From Calliopum simillimum (Eukaryota; Arthropoda; Insecta; Diptera; Lauxaniidae), in contig OX638368.1 in the NCBI GenBank assembly GCA_951812925.1, positions 72,636,422 through 72,700,421 of the forward strand: a stretch of DNA of 64,000 bases. The letters are read 5' to 3'. The stretch's first letter is position 1; each line of letters starts with the position of its first letter. A program made the position numbers and the translations under genes. Positions 11,740-21,870 of the stretch are shown one piece after another. The notes below the pieces were generated by a model, which saw nothing but the letters and a program-made list of their open reading frames with translations, searched no databases and had not been told where the DNA came from.

Positions 11740-11785
11740 TGGTCTGATGATGGTTACGTGGCGGTAACCGAAACATATGTCACCA
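11740..11785 (+). ncRNA. Hammerhead ribozyme motif in the tail of SINE-like copy A
   Basis: All core positions can be read. Stem I is TGGT/ACCA, with CTGATGA at 11744-11750. Stem II is GGTTAC/GTAACC (11752-11757 and 11764-11769). GAAA follows at 11770-11773. A minimal two-pair stem III comes from CATATG, and the cleavage triplet is GTC at 11779-11781. The tiny stem III is the style known from Penelope-like retroelements. The core is intact, so self-cleavage, possibly as a dimer, is plausible. Confidence 0.7.
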
Positions 11786-11799
11786 TAGCCATGATTAGT

Positions 11800-12670
11800 A
11801 GTTTTTTTTTTTTTTCTTATCCTAATTGTCATGATTTTCTGAGTTGAAAAATGTATAGAATTTTAGATTCTTGCAAATAATGACTAAAAGTTCATATAAT
11901 TAGTATAAAAAATTTAAGAAAAATACTTAGTTAAATATTAAATGCTTAACACCCCGACACGACAAGCAGTATATATGTTATAATTTATACCAGAATGGCC
12001 CAATGGTCAATATTTGACCGTAAGTGTATTGAATAATTTTGGTACTTTTTCGACAGTCTTAGTACTTTTTTTGCTATTTGGTACAAAATAGAAAAACTCA
12101 TTTATCATCCCTGTTCCAATGACAAATGTGAAACGAAAAGAAACCAAAAAACCTGAAATCAAAGTCAGTCAGCTTTTCGTCTTTCTCTTTCTATTTCATA
12201 GTCGTGCTCCATTTCTAACATAGTGATAAAGTTAGGACAAATTTTTGTCTTGCGTATTAATATATAGATTTTCTGTTCGGACTAAAACTGTGATAACTTT
12301 TAGCGACCATATGCCCAAAAAAAAGTTTTGATCAAAAAAGAAAAAAGTCTATGAAATTCGTTCTCGGAAAATTAATCAAAATGAACTATATTTTAATGCA
12401 AAACTTGGATCTGTTGATGTTTTGGTACTTCTTGGGAGCTTTAACTCAAAAGCACATTTGTCATCTCTGATGCGATGTCAGCGAAACGAAAGCAAAGCAA
12501 AAAAAAAAACATTTGCTTCGGTTTTTCGTCTTTCTCTTTGTGCTTTAAACTTTTTTCAGGCATTTTGCAATTTGTTGAACTTTTGTAATGGTGTATAATT
12601 CAAAGTTGAAGTGCATTTCTAACATACTTAGTAAAAAAAGATGAACACATTTTTGTCCTGCGTATTAATA
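11800..12670. repeat. Gene-free AT-rich stretch with a ~350-bp-spaced direct repeat
   Basis: Blocks at about 12115-12262 and 12465-12672 are imperfect direct copies. Both run through a TTTCGTCTTTCTCTTT motif, CATTTCTAACATA and then TGCGTATTAATAT. I see no gene. The second block abuts the 3' end of PLE1, so the repeat may mark the insertion neighbourhood. Confidence 0.5.
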
Positions 12671-12753
12671 TTTTTGAATAAGGTTTTCCAGGCCAGAGGT
12701 CAGTTTTTATGTTATTCCAAATAAAACTCTTTTCTACTGTAATTATTTTTTAA

Positions 12754-12799
12754 TTTTTCGATATTTCGAACTCCTTCGGTGTTCGTCTTCAGGAAAAAA
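12754..12799 (-). ncRNA. Hammerhead ribozyme at the PLE1 3' end
   Basis: On the minus strand, stem I is TTTTTC/GAAAAA and the core is CTGAAGA, which fits CUGANGA. Stem II is CGAAC/GTTCG, then GAAA, a minimal UA stem III, and the triplet ATC. All conserved core bases are present. Hammerheads are an established feature of Penelope-like element ends. Confidence 0.7.
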
Positions 12800-13256
12800 T
12801 TTACAACTGCAAGTATAATTTAAACCAGGGGTGTCAGTGTATAACTAAAGTGAGCCAATTTTGGCTCGCCTACAACAACAAGAATACTTCTATATTATGC
12901 AAATATCCCAGAAGTACAACAATCACAGAAATAATTTTTATTGTTATTTATGAGCTCGTCAAAATTTCGCGGAATTAAAACATTTATGTATGAAAAATTG
13001 TTTTCGTTGTTTCGCATCAAAAAAAAAAAGAAAACAACAAACAATTTTTCGTGTGTGCTGTAGTCCTCAGAACTACAACTATGTATTGTTAAAAAAAAAA
13101 AAAAAAAAAAATAGTTTTTTGATTATTGTGCTTTGGGGAATTTGAAGTTGTTGTAAAAGCGAAAATTTTGCGCTGACTTCGATTGGCTCAGTGATTTTAA
13201 AACGCTGACACCCTTGATTTAAACAATAAAAAACACATAATGATTTCGCTTAATTT

Positions 13257-13661
13257 TTAAACTGTTGTTTTGTTATGTTTCGTGATTATATGTCTGTATG
13301 TTTGCGCGCATTTTTCCGTGTGTTTTGACGGTGTGTTGATTATATGTAACATTTCTATTGTGTATCGTTTTTTGTAGTTTGTCTCTTGTTGTAATATTCT
13401 TGTTTCTTGTATGTTGAGAGAGTGTCCCATAGTAGCACAGTGCGCCGCTATTGAAGTTTTATTGTCCAATAATCCTTTTCTTGTCTTGTTTTGCAATCCG
13501 ATATGTGTGCAGCTAATCTTGTCCGTAGTTTCGATTTTGTTGTTCCAACATATATTTTATTACATATGTTGAATCCGTCACCATTACATGCTATTCTGTA
13601 TATAACGTTTGATTTGTCTAATTGTCTAGTTTTGATTTTGTGTTTGAGAAAAGTTGTTTTA
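13257..13661 (-). pseudogene. PLE1 GIY-YIG endonuclease domain
   Basis: The minus strand encodes a Penelope-type linker and endonuclease: …LDKSNVIYRIACNGD…, then KIYVGTTKSKLRTRLAAH, the family's form of the GIY-YIG core (normally YVGTT…). A conserved C-terminal part with CATMGHS and ETRILQQET follows. A frameshift near 13480-13495 divides it into two frames. The upstream RT part is displaced beyond the Harbinger insertion. In an intact element this domain nicks target DNA for target-primed reverse transcription. The closest relative visible is PLE2. Confidence 0.85.
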
Positions 13662-13719
13662 AGCCCAAGATACAATTGTCCGAGAGCGAGATGCGAGTGC
13701 GATGCTGGTCTGCGATATC

Positions 13720-14239
13720 GCATTTGGAAAAATTTTGAATCAAAATATGCTTCCGATTCCCCCTCCATCAGCTTTACCCAATTCGAATGAAGTTTTCCAA
13801 TTTTATTTCATTGGAGACAGCGCTTTTGCTTTAGGAAAAAATTTGATGGGCTCCTTTCCAGGTATTTTTAAAACCTTAGCATCTGTTTGCAAATAAATTA
13901 TTTTTATCTTTCATTATATAGGACAAAATTTGTCTGAAGAAGATGAACGTTTTAATAAGCGTATCTCGCATGCTAGAGAGACCATTGAGAATACATTTGG
14001 TATTTTGGCAGCCCGTTGGAGAGTGCTGCGAAGTGATATCCACGCACAACAAGTGCACATCATACTGTCCGGAAAATTGCACTGATTCAATTTCAGAGAA
14101 TGATATCATTTTAGGGCAATGGAGGAATGATGTAGATTCAATTGGACTGAGAAGCATTTCAGCTTCACGTGCACATAATTCTAGCAGAGCAGCGTACGAA
14201 GATAGAAAAATTTTAGCGCATTATTTTAATAATTTTTAA
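13720..14239 (+). pseudogene. PIF/Harbinger transposase, C-terminal part with one intron
   Basis: The first exon encodes FYFIGDSAFALGKNLMGSFPG, matching the Harbinger block with the second catalytic Asp (…VGDEAFPL…LM.P.PG). A short AT-rich intron (about 13862-13921, GTATTT…TATATAG) follows. The next exon reads …[19 protein letters not shown] then [16 protein letters not shown], the conserved region with the final catalytic Glu. A frameshift near 14080 then moves to a frame ending …GLRSISASRAHNSSRAAYED, typical of the family's C-terminus. The N-terminal half is missing, because the coding match begins just inside the terminal repeat. Confidence 0.85.
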
Positions 14240-14293
14240 ATGTTAGAAAAATTTTAGCGCATTATTTCAATAATTTTTAAATGTTACTGACTA

Positions 14294-14448
14294 CATATGA
14301 ATGGGTTTTTTGAAAGTGGAATATGTCCATAAAAGTAATGTCATATTATGATATCGGTCAAATAACCGATTATTATGGCACATAATGTGTACCACATTAC
14401 TTTTGCCTTTATGGGCTTAATCCACTCTCAAAAAAACTCATTCATATG
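14294..14448. mobile_element. 155-bp MITE of the TAATGTCAT family
   Basis: An inverted repeat CATATGAATGGGTTTTTTG…/CAAAAAAACTCATTCATATG. It shares GAAAGTGG and the internal AAAAGTAATGTCAT and CGATTATTATGGCACATAAT motifs with the MITE at 10298-10553. It lies inside the Harbinger element. Confidence 0.7.
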
Positions 14449-14596
14449 ACTCAAAAGCACCAGGAGGCAAATTTTAACATTGATTTTATGACAAAATATG
14501 TAAGTATATCACGTTTATGATAAATTTCCCACGTTAATTTACTCAACAAAAGTATGGCTAAAGCTGCCCAAGCAAATTTGATGATTTTGAGCGATA

Positions 14597-15204
14597 TATC
14601 GTCATATAAAATTCAAAAAGGTATAACATCATATTCTATTTTGTCAAAAAGCACATAGGTTAGGTTAGGTTGCGAGGGCATCGTTGGCATATATGCAAGC
14701 CAACTTCCACTTAGACCATCCTGCTGGTCCATTGTGATCCCTCTTTCAATACGGTACATAGTTCTATGATACAATACAATTAATTCAGTATATTTAATAC
14801 AGTTTTATACAGTCTTATTGAAGCTTATTCATTGGTTGTTGGTTACTATTCGTGTTTTCTGTTCCCATTTTGATGCCTTGATGTATTTCAGGATCTTAGC
14901 GGGGTCTATCTCCATAAGTTCTCGCATATCCTGAAAAAAGAAGGATCCAAATACTTTAAATCTTGTTTTTGCAAGTGCAGGGCACTGACAAAGATAATGT
15001 TGACTACCCTCTTCCACGTCGCTGTCTCCACACCATACACATAACAACATATTTTATTTTTTCACAAGCGAAGCAAAAAATGAGTTTTAAAACGTTAAAA
15101 AGCGAAGCACCGTTTTTTGTTTCGCTTATGAAAAATAAAAAATGTTATGTGCTTTTTGACAAAATAGAATATGTTGGTACGCCTTTTTGCATTTTATATG
15201 ATGA
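14597..15204. mobile_element. Palindromic MITE split by a Jockey-type LINE tail
   Basis: The outer blocks (TCTATTTTGTCAAAAAGCAC near 14636 and its complement near 15150) face each other. Between them lies a LINE 3' end (about 14658-15050). An inner palindrome around 15045-15150 turns on AAGCGAAGCACCG. Confidence 0.55.
14658..15050 (-). pseudogene. Jockey/I-group LINE 3' fragment (C-terminal zinc-type motif)
   Basis: The minus strand reads CVWCGDSDVEEGSQHYLCQC, then PALAKTRFKVFG, and later AKILKYIKASKW. This is the CCHC-like motif and tail that close ORF2 of Jockey/R1/I-type non-LTR retrotransposons. Only the last ~70 residues and the 3' UTR (with GGTTAGGTTAGG on the plus strand) remain, as expected from 5' truncation on insertion. 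Confidence 0.7.
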
Positions 15205-15770
15205 CTAGCTGGCCTGGTTGCGACTTCGTTCGCCCATTCCCGATGCCTTTAAGTACGAAGTCCCCTCTCTTCCAATCACCAAGGTTTTTAAAGATCCATG
15301 TATCAACTTTTGTAATCATAGCTCCCATAGGTACAGAGATATAGCATTTTATATATATTTTATATATTTTTTGTATGAAGGGTGCAACTCCCCCTTCCCA
15401 ACCCCCGCCCAAGTTTTTCAAAGTAAATGGTAGATAGAATGTTCATGTATGTACCAAGTTTTATAACGATATCTGCGATATGTGAAGAAATAAATCATTT
15501 TGTGTATTTTTGAAAAGTGGATGCAATTCTCCTACACCCAATATCCGCCAAGTTTTGCATGGTGAATGGTAGATATGTACATTATGCATAAGTTCATCAA
15601 CTTTCATAATCATAGCTTGTATAACTGTAGAGATATAGCATTAAGAACCTTCTACAGACCATAACAAACAATTTAAAAAAAAAATTATGTAAATCGGCCT
15701 TGTAGTTTCCGCGTTCATAAGCTACATACGGGCTCGATTTCATTTTTATACATGTATATATATATATAGA
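15205..15770 (+). repeat. Dispersed repeat family 'CTAGCTGGCCTGG', copy 1
   Basis: It starts CTAGCTGGCCTGGTTGCGAC and ends in a TATATA tract after CATTTTTATA. A near-identical copy lies at 36436-37055 and a reversed, truncated copy at 59690-60200. Inside are imperfect ~110-180 bp subrepeats of the form GGGTGCAACTCCCCC…AAGTTTT…GGTAGATA. No convincing protein is encoded, and the transposon class is not certain. Confidence 0.7.
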
Positions 15771-16039
15771 TTTGTAATATCTTAATTTCGTGAGATAAAA
15801 AATCATATTATTTGAGTTTTACAAACTTCTGTTTATTAATTTTAAATTAATAAATTTGTATTTATTAATGATAATATTAATATAAGTATTAGTGACAAAA
15901 TAACAAATCAATTTTCAAATGTTAAGCTTCTATCATATCGTTTTTATTACAAAAGACTCTTTTGAAAACAGATGTTTCAAAAGACTCTTTTGAAAACAGA
16001 TGTTTCATAAGGTAACTTATTATAAAAATTAAAATTATT

Positions 16040-16760
16040 GCAGTTACTCATTGTTTAAAGAAACAAAAGGCCGGCCTGAAAATCACGTATCCTAGACTAA
16101 AATCATAAAGCTAAAGCCAAACCGGAATGACATCACGTTTAGAGCTGGCAGCGATGACATCGAAAACGTCGAAAGCTTCACGTATTTAGGCAGCATTATC
16201 TCCATGGATGGTGGAGCAAAAGACGATATTAACTCAAGAATAGCAAAAGCAAAAGGCGCGTTTGCTCAACTGAACGAAATATGGTCTTCATCCGTTATAT
16301 CCACCAAAACGAGAGTGCGCATTTTTGATTCGAATGTGAAATCGGTTTTGTTATATGGGTGCGAAACATGGCTTGTTACTGCAAGTATTCGTCAACAAAT
16401 GCTTAAGGCGTATACTGAAGGTTTGGTGGCCTCGCACTATATCAAATGCCGAGCTACATCAAAAATGCAAACAGAAGGCTATAGCAAACGAGATCAAGCT
16501 GCGCAAATGGGGATGGATTGGTCACACTCTCCGGAAACCACACAGCGAAGTTTGTCGCCAGGCCCTTGAGTGGAATCCACAAGGCAGTAGAGGACGTGGT
16601 AGACCCAAAACCAACTGGAAAAGGTCGTTGGAAAAGGAAATCCAAGAATCGGGAAAATCGTGGCAAGAGATCAAAATCATCGCAAGAGATCGTGACAAAT
16701 GGAGAGATTTCATATTGGCCCTATGCTCCTCCTAGGAGTTAAAGGAGAATACATACATAT
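16040..16760 (+). pseudogene. RTE-like LINE 3' end (RT C-terminus), copy 1
   Basis: The frame reads ESFTYLGSIISMDGGAKDDI, then KAKGAFAQLNEIW and SVLLYGCETWLVT. After a frameshift near 16400 it continues WWPRTISNAELH, KWGWIGHTLRKP, GRGRPKTNWKRSLEKE and ends WRDFILALCSS. This is the thumb and C-terminal region of RTE-type endonuclease-RT LINEs. The conserved 3' tail is TCCTAGGAGTTAAAGGAGAA followed by a CATA-rich tract. 5' truncation and one frameshift make it dead. Three more tails of the family occur at about 19196-21735 (minus), 53665-53700 (plus) and 58725-58915 (minus). Confidence 0.85.
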
Positions 16761-17339
16761 GTACATACATACAAAGAAACGCAAACATATATAATTATAA
16801 TAAAAAAAATTTTAGTTATGGGGTTAATTCACTTTTTTAGTGAATGACACAATTATAAATGAAACAACTTCAAATGTATGAATAAGTTTTTAAAAAATAA
16901 TGGCTAATAAAACAAAAAAAAAATTAAGCTTTCAGCAGAGTAATTTTCTTTGCAAAAACAATCACGAATGTTGCAGAATCCATTCTCAATCAGAATCGAT
17001 TTGAGTTGGAAAAAAAAATTTCAGATACTTTCTTCATAGAATTTAAATTACAATGTTTACACCCAATAAATGTGAGTTATTTCCACGGGAGTTATTTCAC
17101 TCCACAGGAAAAGGGACCTTATCTTCACAAAATAAAAACCAGTCTCTTATTTTTAACTGTACTGCTAAATTTTGTCAGTGAAGATAAGGTCCGTTCTCTG
17201 GTGGAGCGAAATAACTCTACCCCTTTTTCTTCTGGACGGCCACAAATTTTTTTGTTGAACTCAAATCCGATTCTGGATTGGATTCTCCAACACGTCTGAA
17301 TAACTGGAACGATGATACTTGCTTTCGAAAACATACTAA

Positions 17340-18252
17340 CCACAAAATTCAGACTCCATTTTGAAGTTTTCTAGCTCTTCAGTAGTAAAACTCATTAAAA
17401 AAATACTGTCCACTCCATCAAAATCTTCTGTTTTCTTAATAATGGTGACCAAGAATCCTTTTAAAGTTTCATTATCATCATTGTTTCCTCGTTTGTTTTT
17501 CGGCCTAGAGACAGGAGTTTCATTATCTTTATCTTCATTTCTTCTTTTAGTTTTGGGCTTAGAGACAGGAGTGGTTGACAGAAAACTTCTGCTCGAAGAT
17601 TCATCGAAAGAATCCAACAATATAACACTTTCATCAAAATTGGAAGTTGTGCTGTGAATATCAAAACAAAGAAAATATGTTAATCAGGCTTATTTAATAA
17701 AAACAAAGAACAAATTTACTTTCGATACTCTGCGTTTTTCTTTTTAATGCACATATTTTGGTTTCTGTTCATTGATGCACCCATCTGCTTAAACGCCCCC
17801 TGCACTTGCAATTTCTGTATTAATGGCAGTGCCGAGTCTGCTGACACTCAATCTGAGCAGCTATTTTCTTTTAACACTTCTCATTTAAATTAAAAACAAA
17901 AATTCGCCGAGTACCGAAAGCTTCCAACAAAAGAACTCACCTTCGTGGCTCCAACGAGTCTTTTAAAAATAACAATTGCTCACAATACTTATATTTTTTC
18001 CGATCTTTTCGTTTGCACTTTGGCCTGTCACTCCTTTTACCTGTTTAAGGCTTTTCTGAAACTGGCCGCGGAGCGACCTCCACGCCGTCTTACAATCGCC
18101 ACCGGAAGAATCTAGCTCAGCTGCAATTTCTTGCCACGCTTTTTCTTTCAATTCATTTTTTTATAATAGCTGTCGCTTTTATCATAAATTAATTTTTTTA
18201 TTTTCACAAAATCTATCAATTTTTCTATTTTTTCAGAACTTAATTTTTGCAT
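17340..18252 (-). pseudogene. MADF-domain accessory gene of the PIF/Harbinger element
   Basis: The minus strand starts at ATG 18252. It gives SEKIEKLIDFVK…LIYDKSDSYYK, then KAWQEIAAELDSS…CKTAWRSLRGQFQKSLKQ, the MADF (Myb/SANT-like) DNA-binding fold used by the second protein of PIF/Harbinger elements. A one-base shift in a poly-A run near 18150 breaks the frame. After an intron-like gap (about 17650-17960) a Lys/Asp-rich tail follows (17340-17655: …SVSKPKTKRRNEDKDN-type repeats and a C-terminal FTTEELENFKME). In intact elements this partner is thought to help transposase reach DNA and the nucleus. Confidence 0.75.
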
Positions 18253-18506
18253 TTTACTTTTTGCGACAATCTTTCACTTTTCAATGCACAAGTAATTTTG
18301 TTTTGACAATCAACACCAAATTGACAGCTTAAAATTTACGAAGAAGAGTAAGGACATGTTTGCTCTCGCACGTCAGTTTTTATTTTTTCGAAAACTATTG
18401 TATTGTATTGTAAATTGCCCCATTTGTCTTCGTGTATTGAATATTTTTTTGACAGCTAGTGCGTCGCGCGCGCTCGCATCTCGCACAATTGTATCTTGGG
18501 CTTTAA

Positions 18507-19195
18507 TGTGTTATTAGTTTTTAATGCTATGATGATTTTATTTTTGCCATATATGTCGGAGTTTACAATTCTATCGGAAAAGCCTGGAACATGTGCCATT
18601 GACTTGTATATTATTGCCGGTTTCATTATCCAGTGTTTTAATCGCGTTTTTTATAATGTTCATCGTTATTTTATATGTAAAGCTGTTTTTTGTAGTATTT
18701 CGCTGATTCTTTCTATATTTCTATGATATCGTTTCTCGGTTATCTTCAAAACTCTTTTTGCAAAATTATTCGCGATATTCATTATTACATGCTTTGCGTG
18801 GTTTGAATAAAAATTTATGATTTGACCCGAAGCTGTGGGTTTCTGGTACCAGTCAATTATTAGGTTATTTTCTTTTTTAATTATTATGGTGTCCAAATAG
18901 GGTAGTTTGCCATCTTTCTCCAGTTCGTATGTAAATTGTATTTGTCTATGGTATTTGTTTAATGTTTTAAGTGTGTCATCAACTTCTGTTCGTTGAATTA
19001 TGCAAAAAAGGTCGTCAACATATTTAGTCAAGAGTCTGGGTTGTTTGCTCAAATTTTTCATAGTTTGGTATAAATGTTCATCCATTACTTTATCCGCAAT
19101 GACTGGTGATGCTGGAGATCCCATTGGCATTCGATTCAGTTGTTCGTAGATTTTGTCCTGATATTTGAAATATCTGTTGTCATCAGATATTGTAT
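18507..19195 (-). pseudogene. PLE1 reverse transcriptase palm and thumb
   Basis: The minus strand encodes DNRYFKYQDKIYEQLNRMPM, GSPASPVIADKVMDE, the catalytic KYVDDLFCI, then KLPYLDTIIIKKENNLIIDW and YQKPTASGQIINFYSNH. These are RT motifs 4-7 of Penelope-like elements. Downstream, after a stop and small shifts near 18660, the linker SMAHVPGFSDRI…KNKIIIALKTNN leads to the Harbinger insertion at 18502. The upstream side ends abruptly at the RTE tail near 19196. Confidence 0.85.
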
Positions 19196-19617
19196 TGTAT
19201 TCTCCTTTAACTCCTAGGAGGAGCATGGGGCCAATATGAAACATCTCCATTTAATGCAATCCCTTGCGATGACTTTGATCCCTTGCCAAGACTCTCCCGA
19301 TTCTTGGATTTCCTTTTCCAACGACCTTTTCCAGTTGGTTTTGGGTCTACCACGTCCTATTCTGCCTTGTGGATTCCACTCAAGAGCCTGGCGACAAACT
19401 TCGCTGTGTGGTTTCTGGAGAGTGTGACCAATCTATCTGGGTGATTCTCAGATAACTGTACTTTTTGTGTCCTCTGGCGATTTCACCTATACAGTAGGCT
19501 TTTTTTTCACAAAAAATTACGCTATAAGTTAGAAACTATGCTTTTCTAATCGAGCGTATCAATTTTACCACCAAATATTTATTGGTCTACTTTGAAAGTT
19601 TGCAAATATACCCCAAA

Positions 19618-21363
19618 TGTCACAAACGTGGCATGTCCTACCCCTACTTTTTATACACAAAACGATGAAAAACGACCAAAAAACGGAAATAGAACAGAAA
19701 ACAAGTTACTACACATATTAAGTAAATACTTAAGGCTACAATATTCTGAGCTCATCTGCAGTTTTAAATGATTTTTAGAGGGCACAATTTCGAATTGAAA
19801 AGTGTCCCCTAGTTTTGGAAAAAAAAATTTCTTGAAAGCATTATGCTACTACTGCATGGTACTACTGTTTCAGTCAATAGATTGCAATAAATATGCATTA
19901 ATTCTGATCACTATCCATCACCCAAAGGTCATCGTGTCAAGACGAGTCCAAAAAGAAATCTGTTTGCGTTTTATAGGGCAGTTTATAAACAAAAGCAGTT
20001 TTTTTTAAAAATTATGGTCACAAACGTGGCACTCGGCACTCCCAGGTAGTACATTTTATTTTATGCATGAAACAATTTTTTTATAGGATTTGCATACATG
20101 ACCCCAAATTCTTTCGGAAAAATCTTGAACTCAATAGCGTGCTTTACAATGAGCGATAAACTACAAAAATGTCACAAACGTGGCGCATCAAAAATGTCAC
20201 AAACGTGGCACTTTTTATCAGTCTGCAAAAAACATATTTCGATACAAAGTTTGAGTATACAGATGTTAAGTTGAAGGCTATTAATTATGTTTTTAATACA
20301 AAAATTTTTCTACACCATCAGAATCCTGAGTTATCCTTGCTCAAAAGTGAAAAATCACTGTTTTGACATCTACTTAAAGCTATAGAGCAAAAACAACAAC
20401 AAGTAAAATTAATTTTTGTTAATGGATTCAGACAGCCAAATTTATTGTCAACAAGACATAATTTACCGTTTTTCAATTGCATTCCCAGCTTTCGAGTTAT
20501 AAACGTTTAAAATAAGGACATCTTTCGATAACATACAAAAGATTTTTCGAGACCCAAAAGTTACAAAAAATCAAGTTTTATTATTTTTATCAATAACATA
20601 TTTAATTAAAAAAATTTCGTGACCTTGCAGACCATAATCGCATGAAAAAATGACAGTTCTATGCTAGATTTAGTGAATGACCCTACTAAACAATTACTTT
20701 GCAAATTAACAGAATCAAAATTTCATCTGTTCATTCACTAAATCTACAATAGAGCCTTATTTTTTCATCCGATTTTAGTCTGCAAGGGCTTAAAATTTTT
20801 GTGATAAATTATATTTTTGATAAAAATAATAAAACATACCATTTTTGTTAATTTTTCGGTCCAGAAAATCCTTTATGTGTTATTAAGAGGTATCCTTTTT
20901 TTAAAGGCTTATAACTCGGAATCTAGGAATTCAATTGAAAAACGGTAAATTATGTCTCGTTGATAATAAATTTGGCTGTCTGAATCCATTGACAAAAGTT
21001 AATTTTACTTGTTGCTGGTTTTATTAAGTAGATGTCAAAACTGTGATTTTTTCACTTTTGAGCAAGGATAACTAAGGATACTGATGTAATAGAAAAAAAT
21101 CAAGATCAGATTCGTAATTAGGAGATCCTAGTCCACTATAAACGGATATAAAAACAGAGAACAGGAAAACATTGTTGATCTTTAGGGCGATAGGGGATAA
21201 AAAAATGGACCACTGGAGACATGAAACTGTTGCAAAATAAGTCTTGAAGTGTAAATTTGTCATTATATGCAATATATCTCTCATCAAAACGCTTCAAAAC
21301 CATAATTTTATCATACTGTGGCTAAAATGTCACAAACGTGGCAATTTGGTCACAAACGTGGCA
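19618..21363 (+). repeat. Six copies of a 13-mer, CACAAACGTGGCA
   Basis: Copies start at 19621, 20019, 20173, 20198, 21331 and 21351; the third ends GGCG instead of GGCA. All are on the plus strand and most are preceded by GT. They cluster in three groups in the subterminal and central part of the element. Repeated subterminal motifs are commonly transposase-binding sites, so that role is inferred. Confidence 0.8.
20323..21090. repeat. Palindrome nested in the 13-mer element
   Basis: AGTTATCCTTGCTCAAAAGTG near 20330 matches its complement near 21055, and the block at 20430-20480 matches 20935-20990. The inner turn is at about 20640-20790, where a second inverted repeat (TAGATTTAGTGAATGA) occurs. 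It is probably a separate MITE insertion. Confidence 0.65.
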
Positions 21364-21739
21364 GCAAAATTTCTTAATTTCGACCTCAAAGCCGTAAATT
21401 CACACTTGTTGTTGATCTACTTAAAAGGTGAGTTTTAAGAGTGTGTTTACACAAGAAAGCATGAAGAAACTTGCAAAAATCCAAAAAAATTATCTGCCAA
21501 TTTTACAACTCGAAAAAGCACAGTTATCTAAGAATCACCCATCTCCATTTGCGCAGCTGTACCTCGTTTGCTATAGCCCTCTGATTGCATTTTTGATGTA
21601 GCTCGGTATTTGATATAGGGCAAGGCCACCAAGTCTTTAATGTACGCCTTAAGTATTTGTTGACGAATACTTGCAGCTTGTTCGTTAATTGTTAAGAAAC
21701 AAGCCATGTTTCACACATGCAAAGTCGGTATGATGGCGA

Positions 21740-21870
21740 ATTAATTGAGGAACAAATAGGTGTAAGAGGTCGTCCTTCTTTGTGCGTTTTGGGCAGCCCG
21801 TAAATTCTTGGTACGGTAGCCGTGTGTCTCGTTAATTTATATTTGTAGCGAAATATTACAAAAAAAACAG
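21740..21870 (-). pseudogene. PLE1 reverse transcriptase N-terminal fragment
   Basis: The minus strand reads KYKLTRHTATVPRIYGLPKT, then HKEGRPLTPICSSINSPSYR, the start of the Penelope RT core (…APRLYGLPKIHK…LRPI…). It then runs straight into RTE sequence. About 100 residues expected between this and 19195 are absent. Upstream (above 21870) I cannot follow the coding sequence. Confidence 0.8.

Larger units (their letters stand above)
13662..18502. mobile_element. PIF/Harbinger DNA transposon, TSD TTA, inserted in PLE1
   Basis: Perfect 18-bp terminal repeats AGCCCAAGATACAATTGT face each other at 13662 and 18502. TTA flanks both sides (13659-13661 and 18503-18505), the 3-bp TWA duplication usual for PIF/Harbinger. 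The element holds both expected genes: a DDE transposase remnant (plus strand, left) and a MADF-domain partner (minus strand, right). Its centre has been filled by MITEs, a Jockey-type LINE 3' end, a dispersed repeat and an RTE-like LINE 3' end. It is internally deleted and not autonomous. Confidence 0.9.
19439..21540. mobile_element. 2.1 kb TIR element with six CACAAACGTGGCA motifs, TSD ATCT
   Basis: The 28-bp ends begin GGGTGATTCTCAGATAACTG at the left, with the matching complement at the right (two mismatches seen). ATCT flanks it at 19435-19438 and 21541-21544. The RTE copy at 16500-16525 shows the uninterrupted target. Inside, CACAAACGTGG(C) recurs six times in one orientation, and a 0.75 kb palindrome fills 20323-21090. 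No transposase is recognised. Confidence 0.8.
19196..21735 (-). mobile_element. RTE-like LINE copy 2, inserted in PLE1 and itself split
   Basis: The 3' tail (CTCCTTTAACTCCTAGGAGG on the plus strand) is at 19200-19225. Coding sequence for the C-terminal region runs to 19438, breaks at the TIR element 19439-21540, and resumes at 21545 with KWRWMG-type sequence, ending near 21735 at CETWLVS. The LINE is 5'-truncated and abuts PLE1 RT on both sides. Confidence 0.8.
12670..21870 (-). mobile_element. Penelope-like element copy 1 (PLE1), broken by nested insertions
   Basis: Read on the minus strand, the pieces are: an RT N-terminal fragment (21740-21870), the RT palm (18507-19195), the GIY-YIG endonuclease (13257-13661) and a 3' UTR with hammerhead (12754-12799) ending near 12670. 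An RTE-like LINE separates the first two pieces and a PIF/Harbinger element separates the next two. PLE2 at 24060-26400 is an independent copy whose 3' half lacks these breaks and serves as a reference. About 100 residues of RT, including the FDVVSLF region, are missing at the LINE junction. Confidence 0.8.

Noticed and set aside
13491..13790. 99-residue plus-strand frame
   Set aside because: It is the antisense of the PLE1 endonuclease and crosses the Harbinger end.
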